From positions 1 to 13,569 of the forward strand of contig CANHBA010000047.1 in assembly GCA_947458985.1 (NCBI GenBank): DNA of 13,569 nt, written 5' to 3'. This stretch comes from Flavobacteriales bacterium. Lineage in GTDB: Bacteria > Bacteroidota > Bacteroidia > Flavobacteriales_D > Crocinitomicaceae. A model generated the notes under the pieces. The model saw nothing but the letters and a program-made list of their open reading frames with translations. It was not told where the DNA came from and made no database searches. Both the position numbers and the translations under genes were made by a program. Numbering within the stretch: the first letter of the stretch is position 1; each line of letters opens with the position of its first letter. This document shows positions 1-7,956 of this stretch, piece after piece.

Positions 1-396
1 AAATTGAATCGGTGCGTCGTTGATTAAAGACAAAGGTGCTGAACTTGCCGAATTGGTACAAGCATCTTTTATGATGACCACATAGCCTGGTTGCATAGCG
101 CTTTGCAAATCTTCGATCAACAACTTATTACTTGCGCAAATTGCAGGCAGACTCGCATCGGCGTTTTCGTTTTTTGTCCAAGACAAAGTGTAGGGTGCCA
201 AACCTCCTTTGATTTCTAATGCGAGAGAACCTGTTGGGGTCTTGCCACAGGGCCGCTCAATAATGCTAAGGGTTACGGTATCTATTTTCACTCCTTTGCA
301 CTGCGCCGAAACTTTAGTGCCGAAAAAAAGTAGTACTACTATATATGGTAAGAAGGAACAGAAGACAATTCTATTTATCGGGTGGTTCATATTCAT
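1..396 (-). CDS. Secreted protein with a SprB-like repeat, partial (3' end beyond window)
   Basis: The minus strand is open from the ATG at 396-394 to the window edge (132 codons, no stop); an in-frame stop lies upstream at 441-439. A second ATG two codons in (390-388) could also be used. Residues 1-31 form a clear signal peptide: Arg9, a hydrophobic stretch from about 10 to 27, and a VSA cleavage site before Gln32. Mature residues 56-113 resemble one SprB repeat (PF13573): Gly64-Gly65, then PYTLSW at 68-73, and PGYVVIIKDAC at 103-113, matching the usual GG-PPYTYSW ... AGTYTVTVTDANGC pattern. Cysteines at 33, 50, 87 and 113 suggest disulfides. Such repeats occur in large surface adhesins and secreted proteins of Bacteroidota, often carried by type IX secretion. 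The C-terminal sorting domain, which would test this, is outside the window. Specific function unknown. It is transcribed away from the polysaccharide cassette. Confidence 0.75.
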   Translation of the reverse strand, partial: MNMNHPINRIVFCSFLPYIVVLLFFGTKVSAQCKGVKIDTVTLSIIERPCGKTPTGSLALEIKGGLAPYTLSWTKNENADASLPAICASNKLLIEDLQSAMQPGYVVIIKDACTNSASSAPLSLINDAPIQF

Positions 397-517
397 TTTG
401 TGCGCTATATAATTAAGGTCACAACAAAGTAAACTATCCTAAAGCCAGACTTGATTCAAAGCGCGCTTATTTTACCCACATACAAATGTTAATTGAAATC
501 ATGCAAAAATGAATATG

Positions 518-525
518 TATATTTG
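518..525 (+). promoter_or_regulatory. Promoter -7 element of the nucleotide-sugar operon
   Basis: TATATTTG matches the Bacteroidota -7 consensus TAnnTTTG exactly. An ATTG at 492-495 lies 22 bases upstream and could serve as the -33 TTTG-type element. Transcription would begin near 530, giving a leader of about 33 bases before the ATG at 564. It lies in the 167-base region between the divergent secreted-protein gene and the operon. No attenuator or antiterminator structure is visible in the leader. Confidence 0.6.
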
Positions 526-563
526 CTTCTTGTAAAAAGTACTCTACTTTCAGTTTGGCAAAA

Positions 564-1691
564 ATGAAGCAAATTCAGATGGTCGATCTCTCGGCCCAAT
601 ACCTCAAGATAAAACCTGCCATTGACGAGGCTATTCACGAAGTGCTGGACCAAACTGCTTTTATCAATGGGCCCGCAGTTGGGCAGTTGGCCACAGAGCT
701 TGGTCAGTACCTTGGGGCGGCGCATGTCATTCCATGTGCGAACGGTACCGACGCCCTGCAAATTGCACTCATGGCACTTGGCCTCAAACCCGGCGATGAA
801 GTCATTACACCTAGCTTTACTTATATAGCCACCACAGAAGTAATCGCCTTGCTTGGCCTTACGCCTGTTTTTGTAGAGGTAGATCCGCAAACTTTTTGTG
901 TAGCTGCTGCCGCCATTGAAGCTGCCATTACGCCGCGCACCAAAGCAATTGTACCGGTACACTTATATGGTCAGGCTGCAGACCTCAACGCTATAATGGA
1001 AATAGCGCACAAACACCAACTTTTTGTCATCGAAGACAACGCCCAAGCGATAGGCTCAGACTACCACCTCTCTGACGGCAGGGTTCAGAAAACCGGCACC
1101 ATCGGCCACATTGGCTGTACTTCTTTCTTTCCGAGCAAAAATTTAGGTTGCTACGGCGACGGCGGTGCACTCTATACCCAAGACGCCGAACTCGCGCGCA
1201 AAATCAAAATGATTGCCAACCACGGCCAGGAGCAAAAATACATCCACGACGTAGTGGGCTGCAACTCGCGTTTAGATACCATTCAAGCGGCAGTTTTGCG
1301 CATCAAATTGCGTCAGCTAGATAACTATATAGATGCGCGCAGAGAAGTAGCTTCTGCCTACGACGCCGCATTTGCCCAAATTCCAGGAGTAGCTATTCCT
1401 TTCAGAGCTCCAGACTCCAAACATGTTTTTCATCAGTATACCCTCAAACTTACCGGCCACAGCCGCGAGGCGCTGCAAGCACATCTTCTGGCTGCGGGTA
1501 TTCCTTCGATGATCTACTACCCTATTGCGGCGCATCGTCAAAAAATGTTTGCAGCCTTTCACCTAAATGACTTACAACTCCCCATTACCGAACAACTCTG
1601 CGCGCAAGTCATTAGCTTGCCTATTCATACAGAAATGGACGAGCAACAGTTACAATATATAACAGCACACGTTCAATCCTTTTTTAAATGA
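564..1691 (+). CDS. wbpE: DegT/DnrJ/EryC1-family PLP aminotransferase, WbpE/WlbC type
   Basis: Probably transfers an amino group from glutamate to C3 of UDP-3-keto-GlcNAc-uronate, forming UDP-2-acetamido-3-amino-2,3-dideoxy-glucuronate in the cytoplasm. The 375-residue length is normal for the family. Visible fold-type I features are the cofactor-binding Asp158 and Gln161 in EDNAQA and the Schiff-base lysine Lys192 in FFPSKNLG, followed by GDGGA. The opening MVDLSAQY and the ANGTDAL segment are typical of sugar 3-aminotransferases. I chose the ATG at 564; the frame also has TTG at 555, but no ribosome binding site favours it. It is first in the operon, 39 bases past the -7 element, and overlaps ugd by four bases (ATGA). 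The WbpB- and WbpD-like genes downstream support the 3-amino substrate; a 4-aminotransferase role is the alternative. Confidence 0.88.
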   Translation: MKQIQMVDLSAQYLKIKPAIDEAIHEVLDQTAFINGPAVGQLATELGQYLGAAHVIPCANGTDALQIALMALGLKPGDEVITPSFTYIATTEVIALLGLTPVFVEVDPQTFCVAAAAIEAAITPRTKAIVPVHLYGQAADLNAIMEIAHKHQLFVIEDNAQAIGSDYHLSDGRVQKTGTIGHIGCTSFFPSKNLGCYGDGGALYTQDAELARKIKMIANHGQEQKYIHDVVGCNSRLDTIQAAVLRIKLRQLDNYIDARREVASAYDAAFAQIPGVAIPFRAPDSKHVFHQYTLKLTGHSREALQAHLLAAGIPSMIYYPIAAHRQKMFAAFHLNDLQLPITEQLCAQVISLPIHTEMDEQQLQYITAHVQSFFK

Positions 1692-3010
1692 AAAATATTG
1701 CAGTAGTAGGCACCGGCTATGTCGGTTTGGTCACCGGAACATGTTTTGCTGAAACCGGCAATCAAGTCATTTGTATTGACATCGACAGCGCAAAGGTCGA
1801 GAAAATGAAACAAGGTCAAATTCCGATTTACGAACCCGAACTAGACGTGCTATTTGAACGCAATATCAAAGCGGGCCGTTTGCATTTCACCACCGACCTC
1901 GCTTCGGGTATTGCCGATGCCGAAATCATCTTTTTAGCCCTCCCTACTCCGCCCGGAGAAGACGGCTCTGCCGATTTGTCTTATATATTAGGTGTGGCTG
2001 AGCAACTCGGTAAAATGCTCACCGACTACAAAGTTATTGTCGATAAAAGCACCGTGCCTGTAGGCACCGCAGACCGCGTGCACGCCGCTATTGCAGCCAA
2101 TGCAAAAGTGGACTTCGCAGTGGTTTCTAACCCAGAATTCCTACGCGAAGGTTATGCCGTAGCCGATTTCATGAAGCCCGACCGCGTTGTGATTGGTTGT
2201 TCAGACGAACGCGCTGCCAAAATCATGGAAAGCCTCTACAAACCATTTGTGCGCCAAGGCAACCCCATCTATTTTATGGATGAGAAGTCTGCGGAGCTCA
2301 CTAAATATGCCGCCAACTCCTTTTTGGCCACCAAAATTACCTTCATGAACGAAATTGCCAACTTCTGCGAGGTAGTTGGTGCCGACGTAGACAAAGTACG
2401 CATTGGCATTGGTGCCGACAGCCGCATTGGCAAGCGCTTTTTGTTCCCTGGCATTGGCTACGGAGGCTCGTGCTTTCCGAAAGACGTACAAGCTTTAGCG
2501 AAGTCAGGAGCTGACCACAACTATGATTTCAAGATCTTGCAAGCGGTCATGGAAGTCAATGACGACCAAAAAACCATCTTGTTTCCGCGCATCAAAAATT
2601 ACTTCCGCGGCAACTTACTCCGCAAAAAAATTGCGGTGTGGGGTTTGGCTTTCAAACCCGATACCGACGACATCCGCGAAGCACCGGCGTTGTACATGAT
2701 CCGTGCCTTACTAGAAGCAGGCGCCGAAGTAACGGCCTACGACCCCGAAGCCATGGAAAACGTTAAGGCGCTTTTTGGAGACCAAATAAACTACGCTAAA
2801 GATGAATATGCTGCATTAATTCAGGCCGACGCCCTCTTGATTTGCACCGAATGGAGCATCTTCCGCAATCCGAATTTCAACGCCATGAAAGACCTTATGG
2901 CCGATAACGTTATCTTTGACGGCCGAAATCTTTTTGATTTGAGTGACCTCACCGAAAAAGGCTTCTATTATAGCAGTATCGGTAGAAAAACAATACACAG
3001 AAACTCATGA
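1688..3010 (+). CDS. ugd: UDP-glucose 6-dehydrogenase
   Basis: Oxidises UDP-glucose twice with NAD+ to UDP-glucuronate in the cytoplasm. The 440-residue protein has the N-terminal dinucleotide-binding motif GTGYVG at residues 8-13, the central helical dimerisation domain, and the nucleophilic Cys262 in GYGGSCFPKD, the pattern of UDP-glucose dehydrogenases. The C-terminal UDP-binding domain begins around residue 310 with the conserved KIAVWGLAFKPDTDDIREAP. All key elements are intact. Its start overlaps the end of the aminotransferase gene by four bases, and its stop overlaps the start of the UDP-glucuronate decarboxylase gene by four bases, so the product is probably passed straight to that enzyme. 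It is distinct from the second 6-dehydrogenase in the operon (5601-6896), whose active-site motif differs. Confidence 0.95.
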   Translation: MKNIAVVGTGYVGLVTGTCFAETGNQVICIDIDSAKVEKMKQGQIPIYEPELDVLFERNIKAGRLHFTTDLASGIADAEIIFLALPTPPGEDGSADLSYILGVAEQLGKMLTDYKVIVDKSTVPVGTADRVHAAIAANAKVDFAVVSNPEFLREGYAVADFMKPDRVVIGCSDERAAKIMESLYKPFVRQGNPIYFMDEKSAELTKYAANSFLATKITFMNEIANFCEVVGADVDKVRIGIGADSRIGKRFLFPGIGYGGSCFPKDVQALAKSGADHNYDFKILQAVMEVNDDQKTILFPRIKNYFRGNLLRKKIAVWGLAFKPDTDDIREAPALYMIRALLEAGAEVTAYDPEAMENVKALFGDQINYAKDEYAALIQADALLICTEWSIFRNPNFNAMKDLMADNVIFDGRNLFDLSDLTEKGFYYSSIGRKTIHRNS

Positions 3011-3993
3011 AACGCGTTTTAATCACCGGTGCAGCCGGATTTTTAGGGTCACATTTGTGTGACCGTTTCATCAAAGATGGCTACCACGTCATTGCGATGG
3101 ACAACTTGATTACCGGACGCCTCAAAAACATCGAGCACCTCTTTGCACACCCCCATTTTGAGTTTTACCACCACGACGTTTCTAAATTCATTCATGTGCC
3201 GGGGCAACTCGACTACATTTTGCATTTTGCATCGCCAGCTAGCCCAATCGACTACCTCAAAATTCCGATCCAGACCCTCAAAGTTGGTTCGCTCGGTATC
3301 CACAACTGTTTAGGCTTGGCCAAAGCAAAAGGTGCCCGCCTCATGATTGCCAGTACATCTGAAGTATACGGCGACCCAAGTGTACATCCACAGCCAGAAA
3401 GCTACTGGGGCAACGTGAACCCTGTTGGTCCACGCGGCGTTTACGACGAAGCCAAGCGTTTTCAAGAAGCCATCACCATGGCTTACCACACTTACCATGG
3501 CTTAGAGACTCGCATTGTGCGCATCTTCAACACCTATGGGCCGCGCATGCGCTTGAATGACGGCCGTGTGCTACCTGCCTTCATTGGCCAAGCACTCAGA
3601 GGTGAAGACCTCACCATTTTTGGCGACGGCTCCCAAACGCGCAGTTTTTGCTACGTAGACGACCTCATCGAAGGCATCGTTCGCCTCTTGCACTCAGACT
3701 GCGCCGACCCTGTGAACATCGGCAACCCAGACGAAATCACCATTGGCCAATTTGCCGAAGAAATCATTGCACTTACTGGTACTAGCCAGAAGGTCATTTA
3801 CAAAGATTTACCTGTAGACGACCCCAAACAACGCCAGCCTGAAATCAGCAAAGCACGCGCTTTACTCGGTTGGGAACCACAAGTGGACCGCAAAGAAGGC
3901 TTAAAACGCACATACGCTTACTTCAAGAGCCTTTCTGAAGAAGAATTGCGCCAAACCGACCACAACAATTTTGACCAATACATCACTAAATAA
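3007..3993 (+). CDS. uxs: UDP-glucuronate decarboxylase (UDP-xylose synthase)
   Basis: Extended short-chain dehydrogenase predicted to convert UDP-glucuronate to UDP-xylose through a 4-keto intermediate with bound NAD+. The 328-residue length matches soluble bacterial UXS enzymes. Visible features: GAAGFLG nucleotide-binding loop (8-14), DNLITGRLKNI after the second strand, HFASPASP at 73-80, a TSE segment at 117-119, and the catalytic Tyr146-x-x-x-Lys150 pair. RIFNTYGPRM and GDGSQTRSFCYVDDL are characteristic of UXS rather than UDP-glucose 4-epimerase. There is no N-terminal membrane segment, so the enzyme should be cytoplasmic. It overlaps ugd by four bases and shares one base with the next start. 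The ugd-uxs coupling implies xylose, or an intermediate from this pathway, in the glycan. Confidence 0.93.
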   Translation: MKRVLITGAAGFLGSHLCDRFIKDGYHVIAMDNLITGRLKNIEHLFAHPHFEFYHHDVSKFIHVPGQLDYILHFASPASPIDYLKIPIQTLKVGSLGIHNCLGLAKAKGARLMIASTSEVYGDPSVHPQPESYWGNVNPVGPRGVYDEAKRFQEAITMAYHTYHGLETRIVRIFNTYGPRMRLNDGRVLPAFIGQALRGEDLTIFGDGSQTRSFCYVDDLIEGIVRLLHSDCADPVNIGNPDEITIGQFAEEIIALTGTSQKVIYKDLPVDDPKQRQPEISKARALLGWEPQVDRKEGLKRTYAYFKSLSEEELRQTDHNNFDQYITK

Positions 3994-4568
3994 TGAGCTA
4001 TTTTGCCCACGAAACTGCTGTCATTGATGCCGGTTGCCAAATTGGCGAAGGCAGTAAAATCTGGCATTTCTCGCATTTAATGCCCGGTTGCACCCTCGGA
4101 AAGGGTTGCAACATTGGTCAAAATGTCGTGATTTCTCCAGAAGTTGTGCTCGGCAATAACGTCAAAGTGCAAAACAACGTCAGTATTTACACGGGTGTAG
4201 TGTGCGCCGACGACGTCTTTTTGGGCCCCTCAATGGTATTTACCAATGTCATTAACCCAAGAAGCGCCGTGAACCGACGCGATAGCTATTTGCGCACGCA
4301 TGTGGGCCAAGGAGCCAGCATTGGCGCCAACGCTACCATCGTTTGCGGCCACGACATCGGTGCTTTTGCCTTTATTGGCGCCGGCGCAGTAGTCACCAAA
4401 CACGTACCTGCTTACGCACTGGTAGTGGGCAACCCCGCCCGCCAAATGGGTTGGATGTCTGAATACGGCCATCGCCTGCAATTTGACACCGACGGGCGCG
4501 CCACTTGCCCCGAAAGCGGTCAACAATACCAATTATCAAACGGATTAGTAAACAGAATACATGAGTAA
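3993..4568 (+). CDS. wbpD: Left-handed beta-helix N-acetyltransferase, WbpD/WlbB type
   Basis: Predicted to transfer acetyl from acetyl-CoA to the 3-amino group of UDP-2-acetamido-3-amino-2,3-dideoxy-glucuronate, giving UDP-GlcNAc3NAcA. The 191-residue protein consists mostly of hexapeptide repeats (about residues 8-150), which form a trimeric left-handed beta-helix. The segments KIWHFSHLMPGC, VFTNVINPRSAV, IGANATIVCGHDIG and VVGNPARQMGWMSEYG are strongly conserved in the WbpD/WlbB group. The C-terminal extension after about residue 155 includes CPESGQQYQL, also seen in relatives. The start overlaps the uxs stop by one base (TAATG) and the end overlaps the oxidoreductase gene by eight bases, which suggests translational coupling. 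Other hexapeptide sugar acetyltransferases are possible, but the flanking wbpB-like gene fits this role. Confidence 0.9.
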   Translation: MSYFAHETAVIDAGCQIGEGSKIWHFSHLMPGCTLGKGCNIGQNVVISPEVVLGNNVKVQNNVSIYTGVVCADDVFLGPSMVFTNVINPRSAVNRRDSYLRTHVGQGASIGANATIVCGHDIGAFAFIGAGAVVTKHVPAYALVVGNPARQMGWMSEYGHRLQFDTDGRATCPESGQQYQLSNGLVNRIHE

Positions 4569-5586
4569 AATTAAATTTGCCGTAGTTGGCGCCGGGCATA
4601 TCGGCAAGCGCCACGCCGAAATGATCCGCCGCGATGCAGAAGGTGAACTCGTTGCTTTAGTTGATCCACGCGGTGCTGAAGCTTGCGGCGCGCTAGACTT
4701 TGGCGTTCCGTTTTTTAACGATATCAATGATTTGCTGGCAAGCGACCTTGCGTTCGACGTTGTTAATGTGTGTACGCCCAATGGCCTACATGCCGACCAA
4801 GCACTCAAAGCACTCGAAGCCAAAAAACACGTGGTTTGTGAAAAACCAATGGGCCTCACCACCAAAAGTTGTGAAGCGCTTATCTATAAAGCCTTACAAG
4901 TTTCTCGACAAGTATTTTGCGTCATGCAAAACCGCTATTCGCCACCATCCGTTTGGATCAAAGACCTCATCGACCGCAAAGTGCTCGGCGACATCTATAT
5001 GGTGCAGCTCAACTGCTACTGGAACCGCGACGAACGCTACTACAAAGCAGGCGGCTGGAAAGGCACCAAAGATTTGGACGGCGGTACGCTTTTTACCCAA
5101 TTTAGCCACTTTATCGACATCATGTACTGGCTTTTTGGCGACATCCAAAACATCCAAGGCAAATTTGCCGATTTCAACCACAAAGACTACACTGATTTCG
5201 AAGATTCCGGCTTTGTGAGCTTCGATTTTGTCAATGGCGGCATGGGCAGCCTCAACTATTCGACTTCTGTAGCCAACCAAAACCTAGAATCGAGCATGAC
5301 CATTATTGGGCAAAATGGCTCAGTCAAAATTGGTGGGCAATACATGAATGAAGTAGAGGTGTGCAACATTACGGGCTACGAAATGCCTGAGCTCGCTCCA
5401 ACCAATCCAGGCAATGACTACGGCCCTTATAAAGGCTCTGCTGCCAATCACAACTACGTCATTTCTAACGTTATAGACACCCTAAACGGCCGCACAGCCC
5501 CAACTACCAATGCCCTTGAAGGCATGAAAGTAGTAGACATCATTGAACGCATTTACGCGGTGCGCGACGTGCAATTTTCACATTAA
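4561..5586 (+). CDS. wbpB: Gfo/Idh/MocA-family UDP-GlcNAc-uronate 3-dehydrogenase, WbpB/WlbA type
   Basis: Predicted to oxidise C3 of UDP-N-acetylglucosaminuronate with NAD(P)+, forming the 3-keto substrate of the aminotransferase. In characterised WbpB/WbpE pairs the tightly held NADH is reoxidised by 2-oxoglutarate, which couples the two steps. The 341-residue protein has GAGHIG at 10-15, the family's EKP motif at 94-96, and a C-terminal domain with DLDGGTLFTQFSHFIDIMYW (171-190), carrying His183 and Asp186 as likely catalytic residues. SANHNY-type sequence near residue 295 is also typical of this subgroup. It overlaps wbpD by eight bases, and a 14-base gap separates it from the next dehydrogenase. 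The neighbouring aminotransferase and acetyltransferase make the assignment firm. Confidence 0.88.
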   Translation: MSKIKFAVVGAGHIGKRHAEMIRRDAEGELVALVDPRGAEACGALDFGVPFFNDINDLLASDLAFDVVNVCTPNGLHADQALKALEAKKHVVCEKPMGLTTKSCEALIYKALQVSRQVFCVMQNRYSPPSVWIKDLIDRKVLGDIYMVQLNCYWNRDERYYKAGGWKGTKDLDGGTLFTQFSHFIDIMYWLFGDIQNIQGKFADFNHKDYTDFEDSGFVSFDFVNGGMGSLNYSTSVANQNLESSMTIIGQNGSVKIGGQYMNEVEVCNITGYEMPELAPTNPGNDYGPYKGSAANHNYVISNVIDTLNGRTAPTTNALEGMKVVDIIERIYAVRDVQFSH

Positions 5587-5600
5587 TACAGCTTCTCTAA

Positions 5601-6896
5601 ATGATTTACCAAGACCTCATCGATAAAAACACCAAGCTTGCCGTCATTGGTTTGGGCTATGTTGGCTTACCCATTGCGCTCGAGTTTGCCAAGCGCATCA
5701 AAGTCATTGGTTTTGACATCAATGCGGGGCGTATTGCCCAAATGCAACGAGGTGAAGACCCAAGCCGCGAGCTCAGTGCTGCGGATTTTGAAAACCGCGA
5801 CATCACCTTCACTTCCAATATCGAAGACCTCAAAGAAGCCACCTTCTTTATTGTGGCCGTTCCTACGCCAATAGACGACACCAACCTCCCCGACCTCAAA
5901 CCTCTACTCGGCGCGAGCCGCACAGTGGGTCTGGCGCTCAAAAAAGGCGACTACGTTGTTTTTGAATCGACAGTTTATCCTGGTTGCACCGAAGAAGACT
6001 GTATTCCGATCCTAGAAGAAGCTTCTGGCCTGCAGTTCAGAACTGATTTTAAGGTTGGTTATTCGCCAGAGCGCATCAATCCAGGAGACAAAGAACACAC
6101 CCTTCAAAACGTGATCAAAATTGTATCGGGCTGTTGCGAAGAATCATTAGATCAAATTGCCCAAACCTACGAATTAGTGGTTGCAGCAGGTGTGCACCGC
6201 GCAACCAGCATTAAGGTAGCTGAAGCTGCTAAAATTGTTGAGAACACCCAACGCGACGTCAATATTTCATTGGTGAACGAACTCTCCATTATCTTTAACA
6301 AGCTAGGAATCAATACGTTTGACGTACTTGAGGCAGCCGGTACCAAATGGAACTTCTTGAAGTTTTACCCAGGCTTGGTAGGTGGCCATTGTATCGGTGT
6401 TGACCCTTACTACCTCGTGCACAAAGCCATGCAGGTGGGTTACCACTCTAAAGTCATCAACTCTGGGCGTTATGTCAATGATTCCATGGGCTTTTATATT
6501 GGCAAGCAAACTGCCAAAAAAATCATTGCCCAAGGAAAAATCATTCAAGACGCTCATGTATTGGTCATGGGCGCTACGTTCAAAGAAAACGTCTCGGATA
6601 TCCGCAATTCAAAAGTAATTGACGTCATTTCTGAGCTCAAATCTTTTCAAATTAACGTGGATGTCATTGATCCGCATGCCGACTCCTCCGAAATGGAACA
6701 CGAATACGGCGTGGGCCTCACCACCAACCTTCGTTCAGACTACGACGCCATCATTCTCGCTGTAAATCACCGCGAATACATGGCTCTAGACGAAGCGTAT
6801 TTCAAAACCATACTCAAAGATGGCAAAGGTATTTTTGTGGATGTCAAAGGCATTTACCGCAATCAGATTCAAGATTTAACCTATTGGTCGTTGTAA
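5601..6896 (+). CDS. tviB: UDP-N-acetylhexosamine 6-dehydrogenase, TviB/WbpO clade
   Basis: Second nucleotide-sugar 6-dehydrogenase of the operon, predicted to oxidise UDP-GlcNAc to UDP-GlcNAc-uronate (the WbpA step) and so feed the WbpB/E/D genes. The 431-residue protein has GLGYVG at 17-22, VPTPID in the Rossmann domain, ESTVYPGCTEEDC, GYSPERINPGDKEH, IVENTQRDVNISLVNELSI, and the nucleophile Cys264 in GGHCIGVDPYYL. That active-site motif marks N-acetylhexosamine dehydrogenases, in contrast to GGSCFPKD of Ugd. Overall wording is closest to TviB/WbpO rather than classical WbpA, so UDP-GalNAc could be an alternative substrate. The pathway context favours UDP-GlcNAc. One base separates its stop from the rmlB start. 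Confidence 0.9.
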   Translation: MIYQDLIDKNTKLAVIGLGYVGLPIALEFAKRIKVIGFDINAGRIAQMQRGEDPSRELSAADFENRDITFTSNIEDLKEATFFIVAVPTPIDDTNLPDLKPLLGASRTVGLALKKGDYVVFESTVYPGCTEEDCIPILEEASGLQFRTDFKVGYSPERINPGDKEHTLQNVIKIVSGCCEESLDQIAQTYELVVAAGVHRATSIKVAEAAKIVENTQRDVNISLVNELSIIFNKLGINTFDVLEAAGTKWNFLKFYPGLVGGHCIGVDPYYLVHKAMQVGYHSKVINSGRYVNDSMGFYIGKQTAKKIIAQGKIIQDAHVLVMGATFKENVSDIRNSKVIDVISELKSFQINVDVIDPHADSSEMEHEYGVGLTTNLRSDYDAIILAVNHREYMALDEAYFKTILKDGKGIFVDVKGIYRNQIQDLTYWSL

Positions 6897-6897
6897 G

Positions 6898-7956
6898 ATG
6901 AACTTTTCTAAACACATACTTGTTACCGGCGGAGCAGGATTCATTGGTTCTCATGTCGTCAGACGCTTGGTTCGAAACTACCCCAACTACCTGATTGTCA
7001 ATCTTGACAAACTTACTTACGCTGGCAACCTCGAGAACCTCAACGATGTAGCTGCAGCGCCTAATTACCGTTTTGAACGCGCAGATATATGCGACGCCGC
7101 CGCCTTACAACGCATTTTTGACGCACACCAAATTACTGACGTCATTCACTTGGCCGCAGAAAGCCACGTAGACCGCTCCATTGAGGGGCCAATGGAATTT
7201 GTCATGACCAACGTTGTGGGTACTGTCCAGCTCTTACAAGCCGCACGCGCCTCCTGGGGCAACGAAACCAACCATGTATTCCATCATGTCTCCACCGACG
7301 AAGTTTACGGCAGCCTCGGCGACACCGGTCTCTTCGAAGAAAGCACAGCTTACGACCCACGCAGCCCCTACTCAGCTTCTAAAGCATCGTCGGATCACTT
7401 CGTGCGTGCCTACTACCATACCTACGGCTTGCCCATCAAGATGAGCAACTGCTCTAACAACTACGGCTCGCACCATTTTCCGGAAAAACTCATTCCTTTG
7501 ATGATCCATAATATCATCGAAAACAAGCCCTTACCTATTTACGGCAAAGGCGACAACATCCGCGACTGGCTTTGGGTAGAAGACCACGCCAGCGCTATCG
7601 ACGCTATTTTCCACAACGGACGCATCGGCGAATCTTACAACGTGGGTGGCCTCAACGAATGGACCAACCTCGAGCTCGTGCATTACCTTTGCCGCTGCAT
7701 GGACGACAAACTCGGCCGCACAGCAGGCACCTCAGCTGAGCTCATCACCTACGTTACCGACCGCGCCGGCCACGACAAACGCTACGCCATCGACGCGTGC
7801 AAACTCTCTACCGAAATCGGCTGGCAACCCTCCGTTACCTTCGAAGAAGGCCTATCCAAAACCATCGATTGGTACCTCGCCAACCAAGACTGGGTTTCAA
7901 AAGTAACCAGCGGTGCGTATCAAGAATATTACGAAAAGATGTATATTGGGAGGTAA
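6898..7956 (+). CDS. rmlB: dTDP-glucose 4,6-dehydratase
   Basis: Converts dTDP-glucose to dTDP-4-keto-6-deoxyglucose, the branch point for rhamnose and other 6-deoxy or amino sugars. The 352-residue sequence has the NAD-binding GGAGFIG at 11-17, LDKLTYAGNLENL at 36-48, HLAAESHVDRSI at 84-95, the catalytic Thr133-Asp134-Glu135 of the STDEVYG motif, and the Tyr158-x-x-x-Lys162 pair in YSASK. SNNYGSHHFPEKLIPL and GDNIRDWLWVEDH are also diagnostic. The usual partners rmlA, rmlC and rmlD are absent from the window, so dTDP-glucose supply and the later steps must be encoded elsewhere. It is joined to the next gene without a gap (stop at 7954-7956, ATG at 7957), and GGGAGG just before that ATG is one of the few good ribosome binding sites here. 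Confidence 0.95.
   Translation: MNFSKHILVTGGAGFIGSHVVRRLVRNYPNYLIVNLDKLTYAGNLENLNDVAAAPNYRFERADICDAAALQRIFDAHQITDVIHLAAESHVDRSIEGPMEFVMTNVVGTVQLLQAARASWGNETNHVFHHVSTDEVYGSLGDTGLFEESTAYDPRSPYSASKASSDHFVRAYYHTYGLPIKMSNCSNNYGSHHFPEKLIPLMIHNIIENKPLPIYGKGDNIRDWLWVEDHASAIDAIFHNGRIGESYNVGGLNEWTNLELVHYLCRCMDDKLGRTAGTSAELITYVTDRAGHDKRYAIDACKLSTEIGWQPSVTFEEGLSKTIDWYLANQDWVSKVTSGAYQEYYEKMYIGR

Noticed and set aside
209..412. 67-codon plus-strand open frame near the left edge
   Set aside because: It is antisense to the signal peptide and first domain of the secreted protein and has no recognisable content.
459..468. Short palindrome AAGCGCGCTT followed by TATTTT in the divergent intergenic region
   Set aside because: It is too short for a terminator, and the position upstream of both divergent genes makes termination meaningless; possible operator only.
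489..962. 157-codon open frame on the minus strand over the start of the aminotransferase gene
   Set aside because: It lies almost wholly antisense to a well-conserved coding frame, its translation has no recognisable domain, and it would cover the operon promoter.
4700..5218. 172-codon open frame on the plus strand inside the oxidoreductase gene
   Set aside because: It is out of frame with a clear Gfo/Idh/MocA protein and its composition (rich in Ser, Thr, Lys, Ala) is that expected from a frame-shifted reading of this codon usage.
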